Source: Prorocentrum cordatum (taxonomy: Eukaryota > Sar > Dinophyceae > Prorocentrales > Prorocentraceae). From it: a stretch of DNA of 64,000 bases. The translations under genes and the position numbers were made by a program. This document shows positions 1-11,631 of the stretch, one piece after another (position 1 is the stretch's first letter; the number at the start of each line of letters is the position of its first letter). The stretch lies in contig CAUYUJ010016367.1 of NCBI GenBank assembly GCA_963575745.1, forward strand, positions 27,501 through 91,500, read 5' to 3'. The notes under the pieces are model-generated. The model had not been told where the DNA came from and ran no database searches. It worked only from the letters and a program-made list of their open reading frames with translations.

Positions 1-180
1 CAGCCGCCCCCGTTTGCTTCACCAGATCGGCGAATGGCAGGGAGCTGGGCCACCAACCAAGTAACACACCAACCAACCAGCCCACCAACTGACCGACCCA
101 GCAACCACCCAACCAGGTAGCCGCCCCAGCACCCAATCGGCCATTCAACCAGCCGACCAGCCGACCAACCAACGACCCGA
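1..180. repeat. Degenerate ACCA-type simple repeat
   Basis: Runs of CCAACCAACCAG and CCGACCAGCC variants, imperfectly tandem. No coding signal. Confidence 0.7.
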
Positions 181-1014
181 TCAGACAGCCAAGAAGCCCA
201 TCTGGCCACCCAATGACGGCCACAGAAGCCCCAACAATGAAGAAAGAACCAGAACGCCTCGCAGGCTTGACTGGCAGAAGCTCCAGCGAAGAAGGACCAA
301 AACGACCCAGAGACGTCCCTTTGATTTGCAGGAGTCCCCCGGCATCACGATTTGCTCAAAACATCGATCACCAGACGCCTCGACCCATTCCAAAATGCCC
401 GCTTTTCACCCCCAGTCGTTTTTTGACAATCACAAGGACTGGCGAGAGTCTCCAGATGCTAAACATTTAACAAAAAATGCCCGTCGTGTTATTTCAGTAC
501 GCGAGGACATGTCTGGGGAGATCACTTCAAATTCCAGAAGCCCCCCAAAACGGCTCTCGACGATTGATCGACAGAGGTGGGGGGAGACGAGGGGGGAGGG
601 GATTGGCTCAGAGGGGGGGACATCGACCGGGAATCCGCGATACCTCGGCGGTACGTCCCCGATAGCGAATCCGTATGGTACGGACGATGTGCGCTGTCGG
701 GCCCGATCGGCGATCCATGGGCGATTGGGGGTCAATGCGTCCCCCCTCGAACCTATCCGACGGAAAGCATTTGGGAACCTCGAGCCTCGAACCGACGGAA
801 ATACCAGAAAACCTCGAACAGGAATCCGAAGACCGCGACACGCCAGCGAAAACGTCAGAAAACCCCGAGGGCCGCGGGCGAGCGGCAGCAAGCGGCCCGC
901 GGCGCAGCGATCGGGCGCCTTCGGGCGCAGCCAGCACACCCAGCGTGCCCACCCGCAGACGCACCGCAGCAGCGCGCTGCCGCCTCCGCCGCCGCCGCCG
1001 ACGTCGACGGCAAC

Positions 1015-1046
<32 letters not shown>

Positions 1047-1189
1047 CAACGACGACGACCAAACGACGACGACTAGGATCGAGGTTCGAGCTTATTGGTT
1101 CCTCGCCGATTCTGGGGCCTCCTCGGATGTTTCGTGTCGCCACGGCTAGATCCTCCTGGCAGCTTTGGTCAGAATGCACCCGTTGACAG
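181..1189. other. No gene seen; one AAC/GAC microsatellite
   Basis: Several overlapping open frames on both strands but none with recognisable protein character. Bases 1009-1071 are an (AACGACGAC)-type microsatellite giving Thr or Asp runs. A dispersed repeat copy lies at 605-775. Confidence 0.5.
605..775 (+). repeat. Dispersed repeat family L, copy 1
   Basis: Matches 32205-32378 in order: a CATCGACC(G/A)GGAATC block, AGCGAATCCG, TCGGGCCC, a GGCGAT block, GGGCGATTGGGG and CCCCCT. Diverged but collinear over about 170 bp. Function unknown. Confidence 0.5.
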
Positions 1190-2461
1190 GTCCGACACCG
1201 CCGACGACGATGCGGTCGCTCATGTGGCGCCCATGTGCAGACGGACAGACTGAGTGTGATGAACGCCGCCGTGGATGAGCGAACTCCGATGTGGCGTGCA
1301 TCAAAGGTTGGGGCTGCCCAACTGAAAACGTACTCTGTGGACAGCAAACAAAGGATCTAACACGCGCAAAGGAAGGCACTCCGACTGCACCAGCTCGCCT
1401 GAGAACCGCACAAGCGACAGGCCCCAGGACAGTGTCGCCCATGAGACGCCCATGTGGAGACATACGGCCTGAGTGTGAGGACCGCTGCCGTGGATGAGCG
1501 AGCTCCGCTGTCGCGTGCATCACAGGTTGGGGCCGCCAGCACTGAAAATGCACTCTGTGGACGGCTAGGGGTCCAGCACGCACACGGAAAGGCACTCCCA
1601 CTGCACCCGCCCTTCCGAGAGCCGCACAGGATCCAGCCAGCAGCGCCACGCCCCTGGACACTGTCGCACATGTGACGCCCATGTGGAGACAGATGGCCTG
1701 AGTGTGAGGACCGCCTTCGTGGATGAGCAAGCTCCGCTGTCGCGTGCATCACACGTTGGGGCCGCCCGCATTGAAAACGTACTCTGTGGGCGGCTAGGGG
1801 TCCAGCACGCACACAGGAAGGGACTCCGATTGGACATGCCCGCTTGAGAGCTGCATAGGATCCCGCCAGCACCGACACGCCCTCGGAAATTGTTGCCCAT
1901 GTGACGCCCATGTGGAGACAAACGGCCTGAGCGTGAGGACCGCTGCCGTGGATGAGCCAGCTCCGCTGTCGCGTGCATCACAGGTTGGGGCCGCCCCCAC
2001 TGAAAACGTACTCTGTGGACGGCTAGGGGTCCAGCACGCACACAGGAAGGCACTCCGACTACGCCCGCCCGCCTGAGAGCCGCATAGGATCCCGCCAGCA
2101 GCGACAGGCCCCCGGACACTCTCGCCCATGTGGCGCCAATGTAGAGACAGACGGCCTGAGTATGAGGACCGTCGCCGTGGACGAGCGAGCTCCGCTGTCG
2201 CGTGCATCACAGGTTGGGGCCGCCCCTACTGACAAAACGTTCTCTGTGGACGGCTAGGGGTCCAGCACGCACACAGGAAGGCACTCCCACTGCACCCGCC
2301 CGCCTGACAACCGCATGTGTCCCCGCCAGCAGCGACAGGCCCTCGGACACGTCCATGTGACGCCCATGTGGAGACATCAGACCTGAGCATGAGGACCGCC
2401 GCCGTGGATGAGCGAGCTCCGCCGTCGCGTGCATCACAGGTTGGGGCCGCCCCCACTGAAA
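1190..2461. repeat. 229-bp satellite array, diverged block
   Basis: Tandem copies of a unit containing CTGTGGACGGCTAGGGGTCC, GGAAGGCACTCC, CAGCGACAGGCCCC and CGCTGTCGCGTGCATCAC. Copies here are more diverged than those after 4290. The minus strand is open in all frames, so long reading frames here are a by-product of the repeat. Confidence 0.85.
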
Positions 2462-2990
2462 TTACCCTGGCTAAGAACCCAACCCCACGTGCGTGGAAAC
2501 TACCAGCAGGACCGCTCGATGCACAAGAGCTCGTTGGGGTGCGAAGGCGCGTCGAAGTGGACCCGAGGACGCATGCGGACCCTATGGGGCCACGAAACGT
2601 GTGAGTGGTGTGCCGAAATGGACCCGAGAACGCATGCGGACCCTGCCACTGGAGCCTTCGGAGGAGCCCCCGAATGGGCCAAGAAACGTGTGAGACGCTC
2701 GCCGAAGTGGACCCGAGTACGCATGCGGACCCTGCATCTGGAGTCTTCGGTGGAGCTCCCTACGGTGCCACGAAACGTGTGACGGGTGTGCCGAAATGAA
2801 CCAGAGTACGCATGCGGACCCTGCCACTCGAGCCTTCGGTGGAGCTCCCTATGGAGCCACGAAACGTGTGAGGTGTTCGCCGAATGGGACCCGAGTACGC
2901 ATGCGGACCCTGCCACTGGAGTCTTCGGTTGAGCTCCTTATGAGGCCACGAAGCGTGTGAGAGTTGTGCCCAAATTGACCCGAGTACGCA

Positions 2991-3026
2991 AAAAAGAGAA
3001 AAAAAAAGAAAAAAAAACGAGAAAAA
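2991..3026. repeat. A-rich tract between identical duplicated blocks
   Basis: About 36 bp of almost pure A with a few G and C, placed exactly between two identical 239-bp blocks (2752-2990 and 3027-3265). Confidence 0.7.
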
Positions 3027-3265
3027 GGAGCTCCCTACGGTGCCACGAAACGTGTGACGGGTGTGCCGAAATGAACCAGAGTACGCATGCGGACCCTGCC
3101 ACTCGAGCCTTCGGTGGAGCTCCCTATGGAGCCACGAAACGTGTGAGGTGTTCGCCGAATGGGACCCGAGTACGCATGCGGACCCTGCCACTGGAGTCTT
3201 CGGTTGAGCTCCTTATGAGGCCACGAAGCGTGTGAGAGTTGTGCCCAAATTGACCCGAGTACGCA
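3027..3265 (+). repeat. Second copy of an exact 239-bp duplication
   Basis: By eye identical to 2752-2990 (offset 275), although neighbouring 89-bp units differ from each other. Either a very recent local duplication or an assembly repeat. Confidence 0.8.
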
Positions 3266-3785
3266 TGCGGCATGCGGACCCTGCCACTGGAGCCTAGCCG
3301 CCGATGGGGCCACGAAACGCGTGAGTGGTGTGCCGAAATGGACCCGAGTACGCATGCGGACCCTGCCACTGGAGCCTTTGGTGGAACTCCCTATGGGGCC
3401 ACGAAAAGTACGAGGTGTTCGCCGAATGGGGCCCGAGTACGCTTGCGGACCCTGCCGCTGGAGCCTTCGGTGGAGCTCCCTATGGTGCCAAGAAGCGTGT
3501 AAGGTATTCCCCGAAGTGGACCCGAGTACGCACGCGGACCCTGCCACTGGAGCCTTCGGTGGAGAGCCCTATGGAGCCAAGACAAGTGTGAGGTGTTCGC
3601 CCAAATGGATCCGCGTACGTATGCGGACCCTGCCACTGGAGCCTTCGGTGGAGCCCCCGATGGGGCCACGAAACGTGTGAGGGGTGTCCCAAAATTGGCC
3701 CGAGTATGCATGCGGACTCTGCCACTTGAGCCTTCAGTGGAGCTCCCTATGGGGCCAGGGACACGTGTGAGGAGCGCGCCGGAAC

Positions 3786-3843
3786 TATGATGAGGGTGAC
3801 GATGGTGGTGATGATGATAATAAGAATAAGAATGATGATGATA

Positions 3844-3906
<63 letters not shown>

Positions 3907-3922
3907 GTGACGATGATGACGG

Positions 3923-3965
<43 letters not shown>

Positions 3966-4028
3966 AATGATGATGACGATGATGATGATGATGATGATGG
4001 CACGTGATGCTGATGTTGATGCTAAGGC

Positions 4029-4122
<94 letters not shown>

Positions 4123-4131
4123 GATTGTGAT
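3786..4131. repeat. (GAT)n microsatellite with GGT end
   Basis: Imperfect GAT repeat with rare GAC, AAT and GGT interruptions, followed by a purine-rich stretch to about 4270. Not coding. Confidence 0.9.
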
Positions 4132-5945
4132 GGGAAGTAGGAAAGGGAGGATGAGAAGAAAGCGAATGGAAGAATGAGGAGGAACATGAGAAAAGGAAGG
4201 AGGGGGAAGTGGCGAGGAAAAGGAGAAGGAGAGTGATGTGGGGCGCTGCGAATACAAAACGAGGGCCCAACACTCGGGAGGCTGGGGAAAACGTACTCTG
4301 TGGACGGCTAGGGGTCCAGCACGCAGCACAGGAAGGCACTCCGAGTACACTCGCCCGCCTGACAGCCGCACAGCTTCCCGCCAGCAGCGACAGGCCCCCA
4401 GACACTGTCGCCCATGTGACGCCCATGTGGAGACAGACGGCCTGAGCGTGAGGACCGCCGCCGTGGACGAGCGAGCTCCGCTGTCGCGTGCATCACAGGT
4501 TGGGGCCGCCCGCACTGAAAATGCACCCTGTGGACGGCTAGGGGTCCAGCACGCACACAGGAAGGCACTCCGAGTACACTCGCCCGCCTGACAGCCGCAC
4601 AGCTTCCCGCCAGCAGCGACAGGCCCCCGGACACTGTAGCCCATGTGACGCCCCTGTGGAGACAGAACGGCCTGAGCGTGAGGACCGCCCGACGTGACGA
4701 GCGCGCTCCGCTGTCGCTTGCATCACAGGTTGGGGGGCCGCCCGCCTGAAAATGCCACCCTGTGGACGGCGAGGGTCCCATCGCCACAGGAAGCACTCCG
4801 AATTGTACACTCGGCCCGCCTGACAGCCGCACAGCTTCCGCCAGCAGCGACAGGCCCCCGGACACGGGAGCCCATGTGGCGCCCATGTGAGACAGACGGC
4901 CTTAGCGTGAGGACCGCCGCCGTGACGATCACCGAGGCGCTGCGCGTGCTCACAGGTTAGGTCGTCTCAGCGAGAAGCTGCACTCTGTGGACGGCTAGGG
5001 GTCCAGCACGCACACAGGAAGACACTCCAGCCTCACAGCTTCCCGCCAGCAGCGACAAGCCCCCGGACACTATCGCCCATGTGACGCCCATGTGGAGACA
5101 GACGGCCTGAGCGTGAGGACCGCCGCCGTGGACGAGCGAGCTCCGCTGTCGCGTGCATCGAAGGTTGGGGCCGCCCGCACTGAAAATGCACTCTGTGGAC
5201 GGCTAGGGGTCCAGCACGCACACAGGAAGGCACTCCGAGTACACTCGCCCGCCTGACAGCCGCACAGCTTCCCGCCAGCAGCGACAGGCCCCCGGACACT
5301 GTCGCCCATGTGACGCCCATGGTGAGACAGACGGCCTGAGCGTGAGGACCGCCGCCGTGGATGAGCGAGCTCCGCTGTCGCGTGCATCGCAGGTTGGGGC
5401 CGCCCGCGCTGAAAATGCACTCTGTGGACGGCTAGGGGTCCAGCACGCACACAGGAAGGCACTCCGAGTACACTCGCCCGCCTGACAGCCGCACAGCTTC
5501 CCGCCAGCAGCGACAGGCCCCCGGACACTGTAGCCCATGTGGCGCCCATGTGGAGACAGACGGCCTGAGCGTGAGGACCGCCGCCGTGGACGAGCGAGCT
5601 CCGCTGTCGCGTGCATCGCTGGTTGGGGCCGCCCGCACTGAAAAGGCTCTCTGTGGACGGCTAGGGGTCCAGCACGCACACAGGAAGGCGCTCCGAGTAC
5701 ACTCGCCCGCCTGACAGCCGCACAGCTTCCCGCCAGCAGCGACAGGCCCCCAGACAATTTCGCCCATGTGGACGCCCATGTGAAGACGAACGCCTGAGTG
5801 TAGAGGCGTGGGCGTTGGCCGAGCGAGTTCCTGGTGTCGCGTGCATCGCAGGTTGGGTGCGCCGCACTTGAAATGCTCTGTGGACGGCGAGGGGTCCAGC
5901 ACGCACACAGGAGGGCACTCCGAGTACACTCGCTCGCCTGACAGC

Positions 5946-5992
5946 AAACAAAAAAAAAAAACAAAAAAAAAAAAGAAAAAAAATAAAACAAA

Positions 5993-6025
<33 letters not shown>

Positions 6026-6060
6026 AAAACAAAAGAACAAAAAAACAAAAAAAAAAAAAA
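5946..6060. repeat. A-rich insert inside satellite
   Basis: About 115 bp of A with scattered C, G and T, placed inside a satellite unit between CTGACAGC and CGCACAGC. Same character as 2991-3026. Could be a degraded poly(A) insertion or low-quality sequence. Confidence 0.6.
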
Positions 6061-7145
6061 CTCGCACAGCCCCTTCCCGCCAGCAGCGACTGGCCCCCGG
6101 ACACTGTCGCCCATGTGACGCCCATGTGGAGACACACGGCCTGAGCGTGAGGACCGCCGCCGTGGACGAGCGAGCTCCGCTGTCGCGTGCATCGCAGGTT
6201 GGGGCCGCCCGCAATGACAAGGCTCTCTGTGGACGGCTAGGGGTCCAGCACGCACACAGGAAGGCACTCCGAGTACACTCGCCCGCCTGACAGCCGCACA
6301 AATTCGGAAATTCCCGCCAGCAGCGACAGGCCCCCGGACACTGTCGCCCATGTGACGCCCAAGTGGAAACAGACGGCCTGAGCGTGAGGACCGCCGCCGT
6401 GGACGAGCGAGCTCCGCTGTCGCGTTGCAATCGCTGTTTGGGGCCGCCCGCGCTGAACAATGACTCTGTGGACGGCTATGGGTCCAGCACGCACAGGAAG
6501 GCACTCCGATTACACTCGCCCGCCTGACAACCGCAACAACTTTCCGCCAGCAGCGACAGGCCCCCGGACACTGTCGCCCATGTGACGCCCATGTGGAGAC
6601 AGACGGCCTGAGCGTGAGGACCGCCGCCGTGGACGAGCGAGCTCCGCTGTCGCGTGCATCGCAGATTGGGGCCGCCCGCACTGAAAATGCACTCTGTGGA
6701 CGGCTGGGGGTCCAGCACGCACACAGGAAGGCACTCCAGCCTCGCAACTTCCCGCCAGTAGCGACAGGCCCCCGGACACTGTCGCCCATGCGACGCCCAT
6801 GTGGAGACACACGGCCTGAGCGTGAGGACCGCCGCCGTGGACGAGCGAGCTCCGCTGTCGCGTGCATCACAGGTTGGGGCCGCCCGCACTGAAAATCCAC
6901 TCTGTGGACGGCTAGGGGCCCAGCGCGCACACAGACAGGCACTCCGAGTACACTCGCCCGCCTGACAGCCGCACAGCTTCCCGCCAGCAGCGACAGGCCC
7001 CCGGACACTGTCGCCCATGTGACGCCCATGTGGAGACAGACGGCCTGAGCGTGAGGACCGCCGCCGTGGGCGAGCGAGCTCCGCTGTCGCGTGCATCGCA
7101 GGTTGGGGCCGCCCGCACTGAAAATGCACTCTGGTGACGGCTAGG

Positions 7146-7161
7146 GGTCCAGCACGCACAC
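7146..7161. repeat. Left target-site duplication of the retroposed gene
   Basis: GGTCCAGCACGCACAC, part of the satellite unit, directly left of TTTTTGTTT. The same 16 bases recur at 9605-9620 directly right of the spliced leader. Confidence 0.85.
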
Positions 7162-7294
7162 TTTTTGTTTACAAGCTCGAGTGGGCGCCCCGTGGCTGAG
7201 GAGAGGAGAGGACAGCAGCAGGGGGGGGAAGAACAAGACGAGAGGCAGCAGCAGCAGCAAGCAGTGCAGACAGGCGCGGCCGCGGCCGCTACCT

Positions 7295-7318
7295 GGCACC
7301 CCGACTTTGCGGGGTGCC
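7295..7318. other. Perfect hairpin in the 3' region of the retroposed gene
   Basis: GGCACCCCG (7295-7303), six-base loop, CGGGGTGCC (7310-7318): a 9-bp perfect stem just after the apparent final stop. Could be an mRNA 3' structure; role unknown. Confidence 0.6.
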
Positions 7319-9567
7319 GCTCTCAACCCCTGGCGCCCAGCAGGCCCACGAGCTCGCAGAGCTCGCCCCTGTCCAGCCGCGCCGCCCGCCCCACAGGGGG
7401 GAAAGGCGCGCGCCCCGCGCCCGGGGCCGCTCAGGCCCCGCCAGCCCCGCCCAGGCGCCGCGCCGCCGCTGCCAGCGCCGCGGGCCCGTCCACGGCGGGG
7501 TCGCCCTCCGCAGCCGCCGCCAACTGCGCCGCCTCCGCCGCCAGCTCTGGGAAGGCCCGGAACGCCTCGGCCCTCGCCCGGAGCTCCCGCGCCAGCTCCG
7601 CGGCCGGGAGCTCGCACAGCCGCCGCGTGGCGTCAACCCCCGCCGCCCCATGAGCAGGGGGGCCGCTTCCGCCGCGACGGCGCCGGCCTGGCGGCGAGCG
7701 ACGCGCGCGCCTTGGCCGCTCGGCCGCCCCCAGCACCCGCTCGACGACCCGCCGGCGGCCCAGCGCATCCGGGATCGCCGAGGCGGCCTCCTCGAGCCGG
7801 GCACGCGCCTCGCAGAAGCCCAAACCGCGAATGGCGACGCGAAACGCCGGCGCCAGCGCGCGCGCTGCCGCCCACCCCGAGCTGGCCAGGCCGTCCCGCA
7901 GCTCCTGCACGAAATCCTCCCTGGAGATTCCGTCGCGCTCCACACCGTCGCCCTCCGCCCGCGTGGGGGGGGCCGGGACCAGCGCGCCCGCCTCGGCGGC
8001 GCTGGTGCCAACGCTAGGCGGGCTGGCCGCCTCAGAACCGTCGCCCTCGTGGAGGGCCGGAGGCCGCGCCGCCTCTGCGCAGGGGCGGGAGGCTGCGCGG
8101 GGCGACCCAGCAGCAGCCCCACCAGCCGCGCAACCGTCGCCCACGGGGGGGTCCAGGGGCACGTCGTCCTCCGAGAGGTGCACCCAGCAGCGCTCGGCCG
8201 GGCGCGCGCCGGGCAACCGCGGGACCGCATCGTCCAGCGGGGCCCCGCCGCAGGCCGAGCGCTGGCGCGGAGGCGTGGCAACCGCGGTCGCGCCGCCCGG
8301 ACGCCCTGGCGCGCCATGCCAGAGCCCCAGCGCGTCGTAGCTGGCCTCGATGCCAATGTCGATGACTACGGAGGGGCCGTCGCCCTCGGCTCCGCAGCCG
8401 GGCGCACCGTCGCTGCCGGAGCTGACGCCCGGGCATCGGGGGCTCAGGGGCCCGCAGCAGCCGGGCTCACCGTCGCCGCCGCTCAGGAGGCTCGGGGCAC
8501 CTCCCATTGCGGGAGGATCGCCTTCCTCCCGGACGCCTCCGGGAGATCCACCGCGGAGAAGCCCTGCCATCCCGCCTGGTGCAGAGCTGCCGCGACCAGC
8601 TGCGCACTGGGGGCCCCCCCCAGGGCAGCTGGCTGGGGCCCTACCACGCCGGCCGCTGGCGCTGAGGGCGGAGCCGTCGCTGTCTGAGCAGCCGGTGCCG
8701 TCGCTGCCAGAGCAGCCGGAACCGTCGCTGCCGAAGCAGCCGGGGGCGCTGCCTGCGGCGCCGTTGCGGTGGCTGGACCGACCCGGGCGGCGCCGCTGGC
8801 GCCGCTGTCGCTGTAGCCGCTGCTGCTGTCGCTGCTGTCCTCCTCGCTGCTGGGCGGACAGCGGCCGCGGCCCGACGCTGGCGGCTGCCCCTTGGGCTCC
8901 GGAGGAGGAGGAGGCGTCGTCGCCAGCCGCGACGGCTGGCGCGGGGCTGCTGCCTTGGACGTCGCCGCGGGAGCAGGGCCCTGGCCGCGACGCGTCCGAC
9001 TCCGCGAACGCCGCCCATTGCCCCAGCCCGCCGATCCCTTGCCACGCGCCGGCGCCCTGGCGCCGCTGTCGCGGGGCGTACCGCCGCGGCTGCTGCCACG
9101 CCTCGCCGCCAGGGGAGCCCTGGCGGAGGGATCTGGTCCAGGGCTCGGGCTGCGCTGGCGCCGGCGGCGTCGCCGCCCCGACGTCGGCTCCTCGGAGCGG
9201 CCCCCGCGGCGGCCCGATGCCCGCGCCGAGCCCCTGGCCGCTGCCGCCACGGCGCCGCTGGCGCAGCCGGCGGCGGCGCCGGCCGCACCGCACGCTCCGC
9301 CAACTGCGGCCGCCGCCGCCTCTGCGGGCGCAGCGGGTGCCGCGCCTGCCCGGGCCCCGCCGCTGGCCCCCCCGAGCCAGACCCCTGGGGCGGGGGCCAC
9401 CGGCGCCGTGACGAGCCTGACTGGCCCCCACCAGCACGCCCAGGCCCAGCCGCCAGGGAGACAGGGGACGGCCGCCCAGCAGCCATCCCCTTGCATGCGC
9501 GGCGCGCCCCGCGCGCGCCGCCCCCGGCCCCCGCCCGACCCACGGGCACCCGGGCCGCGCGAGCCAC

Positions 9568-9604
9568 CTTGAGCCAAAATGGCTTGAGCCAAAATGGCTA
9601 CGGA
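9568..9604 (-). other. DinoSL: Dinoflagellate spliced leader plus relict leader
   Basis: Minus strand 9604-9583 reads T followed by CCGTAGCCATTTTGGCTC and AAG, matching the known 22-nt dinoflagellate leader. It is followed at once by CCATTTTGGCTCAAG (9582-9568), a leader lacking its first seven bases. The break falls after the AG in CCGTAG, as expected if a leader already in the genome was used as a splice acceptor for a new leader. The parent mRNA had thus passed through retroposition before. Confidence 0.95.
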
Positions 9605-9620
9605 GGTCCAGCACGCACAC
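9605..9620. repeat. Right target-site duplication
   Basis: GGTCCAGCACGCACAC, identical to 7146-7161; the satellite unit continues with AGGAAGG. Confidence 0.85.
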
Positions 9621-11531
9621 AGGAAGGCACTCCGAGTACACTCGCCCGCCTGACAGCCGCACAGCTTCCCGCCAGCAGCGACAGGCCCCCGGACACTGTC
9701 GCCCATGTGACGCCCATGTGGAGACAGACGGCCTGAGCGTGAGGACCGCCGCCGTGGACGAGCGAGCTCCGCTGTCGCGTGCATCACAAGTTGGGGCCGC
9801 CCGCGCTGAAAATGCACCCTGTGGACGGCTAGGGGTCCAGAACGCACACAGGAAGGCACTCCGAGTACACTCGCCCCCCCGCCTGACAGCCGCACAGCTT
9901 CCCCGCCACAGGCGACAGGCCCCCGGACAGACTGTCCGCCATGTGACGCCCATGTGGAGACAGACGGCCTGAGCGTGAGGACCGCCGCCGTGGACGAGCG
10001 AGCTCCGCTGTCGCGTGCATCACAAGTTGGGGCCGCCCGCACTGAAAATGCACCCTGTGGACGGCTAGGGGTCCAGCACGCACACAGGAAGGCACTCCGG
10101 TACACTCGCCCGCCTGACAACCGCACAACTTCCCGCCAGCAGCGACAGGCCCCCGGACACTGTCGCCCATGTGACGCCCATGTGGAGACAGACGGCCTGA
10201 GCGTGAGGACCGCCGCCGTGGACGAGCGAGCTCCGCTGTCGCGTGCATCGCTGGTTGGGGCCGCCCGCGCTGAAAATGCACTCTGTGGACGGCTAGGGGT
10301 CCAGCACGCACACAGGAAGGCACTCCGAGTACACTCGCCCGCCTGACAACCGCACAACTTCCCGCCAGCAGCGACAGGCCCCCGGACACTGTCGCCCATG
10401 TGACGCCCAAGTGGAAACAGACGGCCTGAGCGTGAGGACCGCCGCCGTGGACGAGCGAGCTCCGCTGTCGCGTGCATCGCAGGTTGGGGCCGCCCGCAAT
10501 GACAAGGCTCTCTGTGGACGGCTAGGGGTCCAGCACGCACACAGGAAGGCACTCCGAGTACACTCGCCCGCCTGACAGCCGCACAAATTCGGAAATTCCC
10601 GCCAGCAGCGACAGGCCCCCGGACACTGTCGCCCATGTGACGCCCAAGTGGAAACAGACGGCCTGAGCGTGAGGACCGCCGCCGTGGACGAGCGAGCTCC
10701 GCTGTCGCGTGCATCGCTGGTTGGGGCCGCCCGCGCTGAAAATGCACTCTGTGGACGGCTAGGGGTCCAGCACGCACACAGGAAGGCACTCCGAGTACAC
10801 TCGCCCGCCTGACAACCGCACAACTTCCCGCCAGCAGCGACAGGCCCCCGGACACTGTCGCCCATGTGACGCCCATGTGGAGACAGACGGCCTGAGCGTG
10901 AGGACCGCCGCCGTGGACGAGCGAGCTCCGCTGTCGCGTGCATCGCTGGTTGGGGCCGCCCGCGCTGAAAATGCACTCTGTGGACGGCTAGGGGTCCAGC
11001 ACGCACACAGGAAGGCACTCCGAGTACACTCGCCCGCCTGACAACCGCACAACTTCCCGCCAGCATACGACGGCCGCCCGGACAGGACTGTCGCCCATTT
11101 TACGCCCATTTGGGAGACAGACGGCCTGAGCGTGAGGACCGGCCGCCGTGGACCGAGCGAGCTCCGCTGTCGCGTGCCTCACAAGTTGGGGCCGCCCGCC
11201 ACTGAAATGCACCCTGGTGGACGGCTAGGGGTCCAGCACGCACACCGGAAGGCGCTCCGAGTACACTCGCCCGCCTGACAGCCGCACAGCTTCCCGCCAG
11301 CAGCGACAGGCCCCCAGACATTTTCGCCCATGTGACGCCCATGTGAAGACGGACGGCCTGAGTGTGAGGACCGCCGCCGTGGACGAGCGAGTTCCGCTGT
11401 CGCGTGCATCGCAGGTTGGGGTCGCCCGCACTGAAAATGCATTATGTGGACGGCTAGGGGTCCAGCACGCACACAGGAAGGCACTCCGAGTACACTCGCT
11501 CGCCTGACAGCCGCACAGCTTCCCGCCAGCA

Positions 11532-11631
11532 NNNNNNNNNNNNNNNNNNNNNNNNNNNNNNNNNNNNNNNNNNNNNNNNNNNNNNNNNNNNNNNNNNNNN
11601 NNNNNNNNNNNNNNNNNNNNNNNNNNNNNNN
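11532..11631. other. Assembly gap (100 N)
   Basis: Exactly 100 N inside the satellite, the usual placeholder for a gap of unknown size. The true array length is therefore unknown. Confidence 0.99.

Larger units (their letters stand above)
2462..3785. repeat. ~89-bp tandem array
   Basis: The landmark CGCATGCGGACCCTGCC recurs at 2631, 2720, 2809 and 2898, that is every 89 bp, then continues irregularly to about 3780. Unit also contains GGCCACGAAACGTGTGAG and CTTCGGTGGAGCTCCCTATG. It interrupts the 229-bp satellite. Confidence 0.85.
4290..7161. repeat. 229-bp satellite array, homogeneous block
   Basis: CTCTGTGGACGG recurs at 5191, 5420 and 5649, a 229-bp period. Units are highly similar, with small indels. 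Since 229 is not a multiple of three and the minus strand lacks stops in every frame, reading frames of several hundred codons arise by chance. The array is cut at 7161 by a retroposed gene. Confidence 0.9.
7162..9604 (-). pseudogene. Retroposed (processed) gene copy with two spliced leaders
   Basis: A 2.44-kb insert in the satellite, bounded by a 16-bp target-site duplication. Read on the minus strand it starts with the dinoflagellate spliced leader (9604-9583) and a shortened second leader (9582-9568). A short GC-rich leader region follows, then an ATG at 9496 opening a 337-codon frame to 8483. The reading appears to continue in other frames: through 'EDFVQELRDGL' (near 7.9 kb) to about 7431, then to a stop near 7336 after 'GELCELVGLL'. 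Two frameshifts make it a likely pseudogene, unless they are sequence errors. The product is rich in Ala, Pro, Gly, Ser and Arg; no family recognised. The 3' end is a short AAACAAAAA tail at 7162-7170. It has no visible introns, as expected of a cDNA copy. Confidence 0.85.

Noticed and set aside
2462-3785. Regular 89-bp repeats as a possible CRISPR array
   Set aside because: The whole unit is repeated; there are no unique spacers, no short palindromic repeat and no cas genes, in a eukaryotic genome.
5203-7029. 608-codon minus-strand reading frame
   Set aside because: It lies wholly in the 229-bp satellite, repeats the same ~76-residue text in shifting frames, and crosses the A-rich tract as a Phe run.
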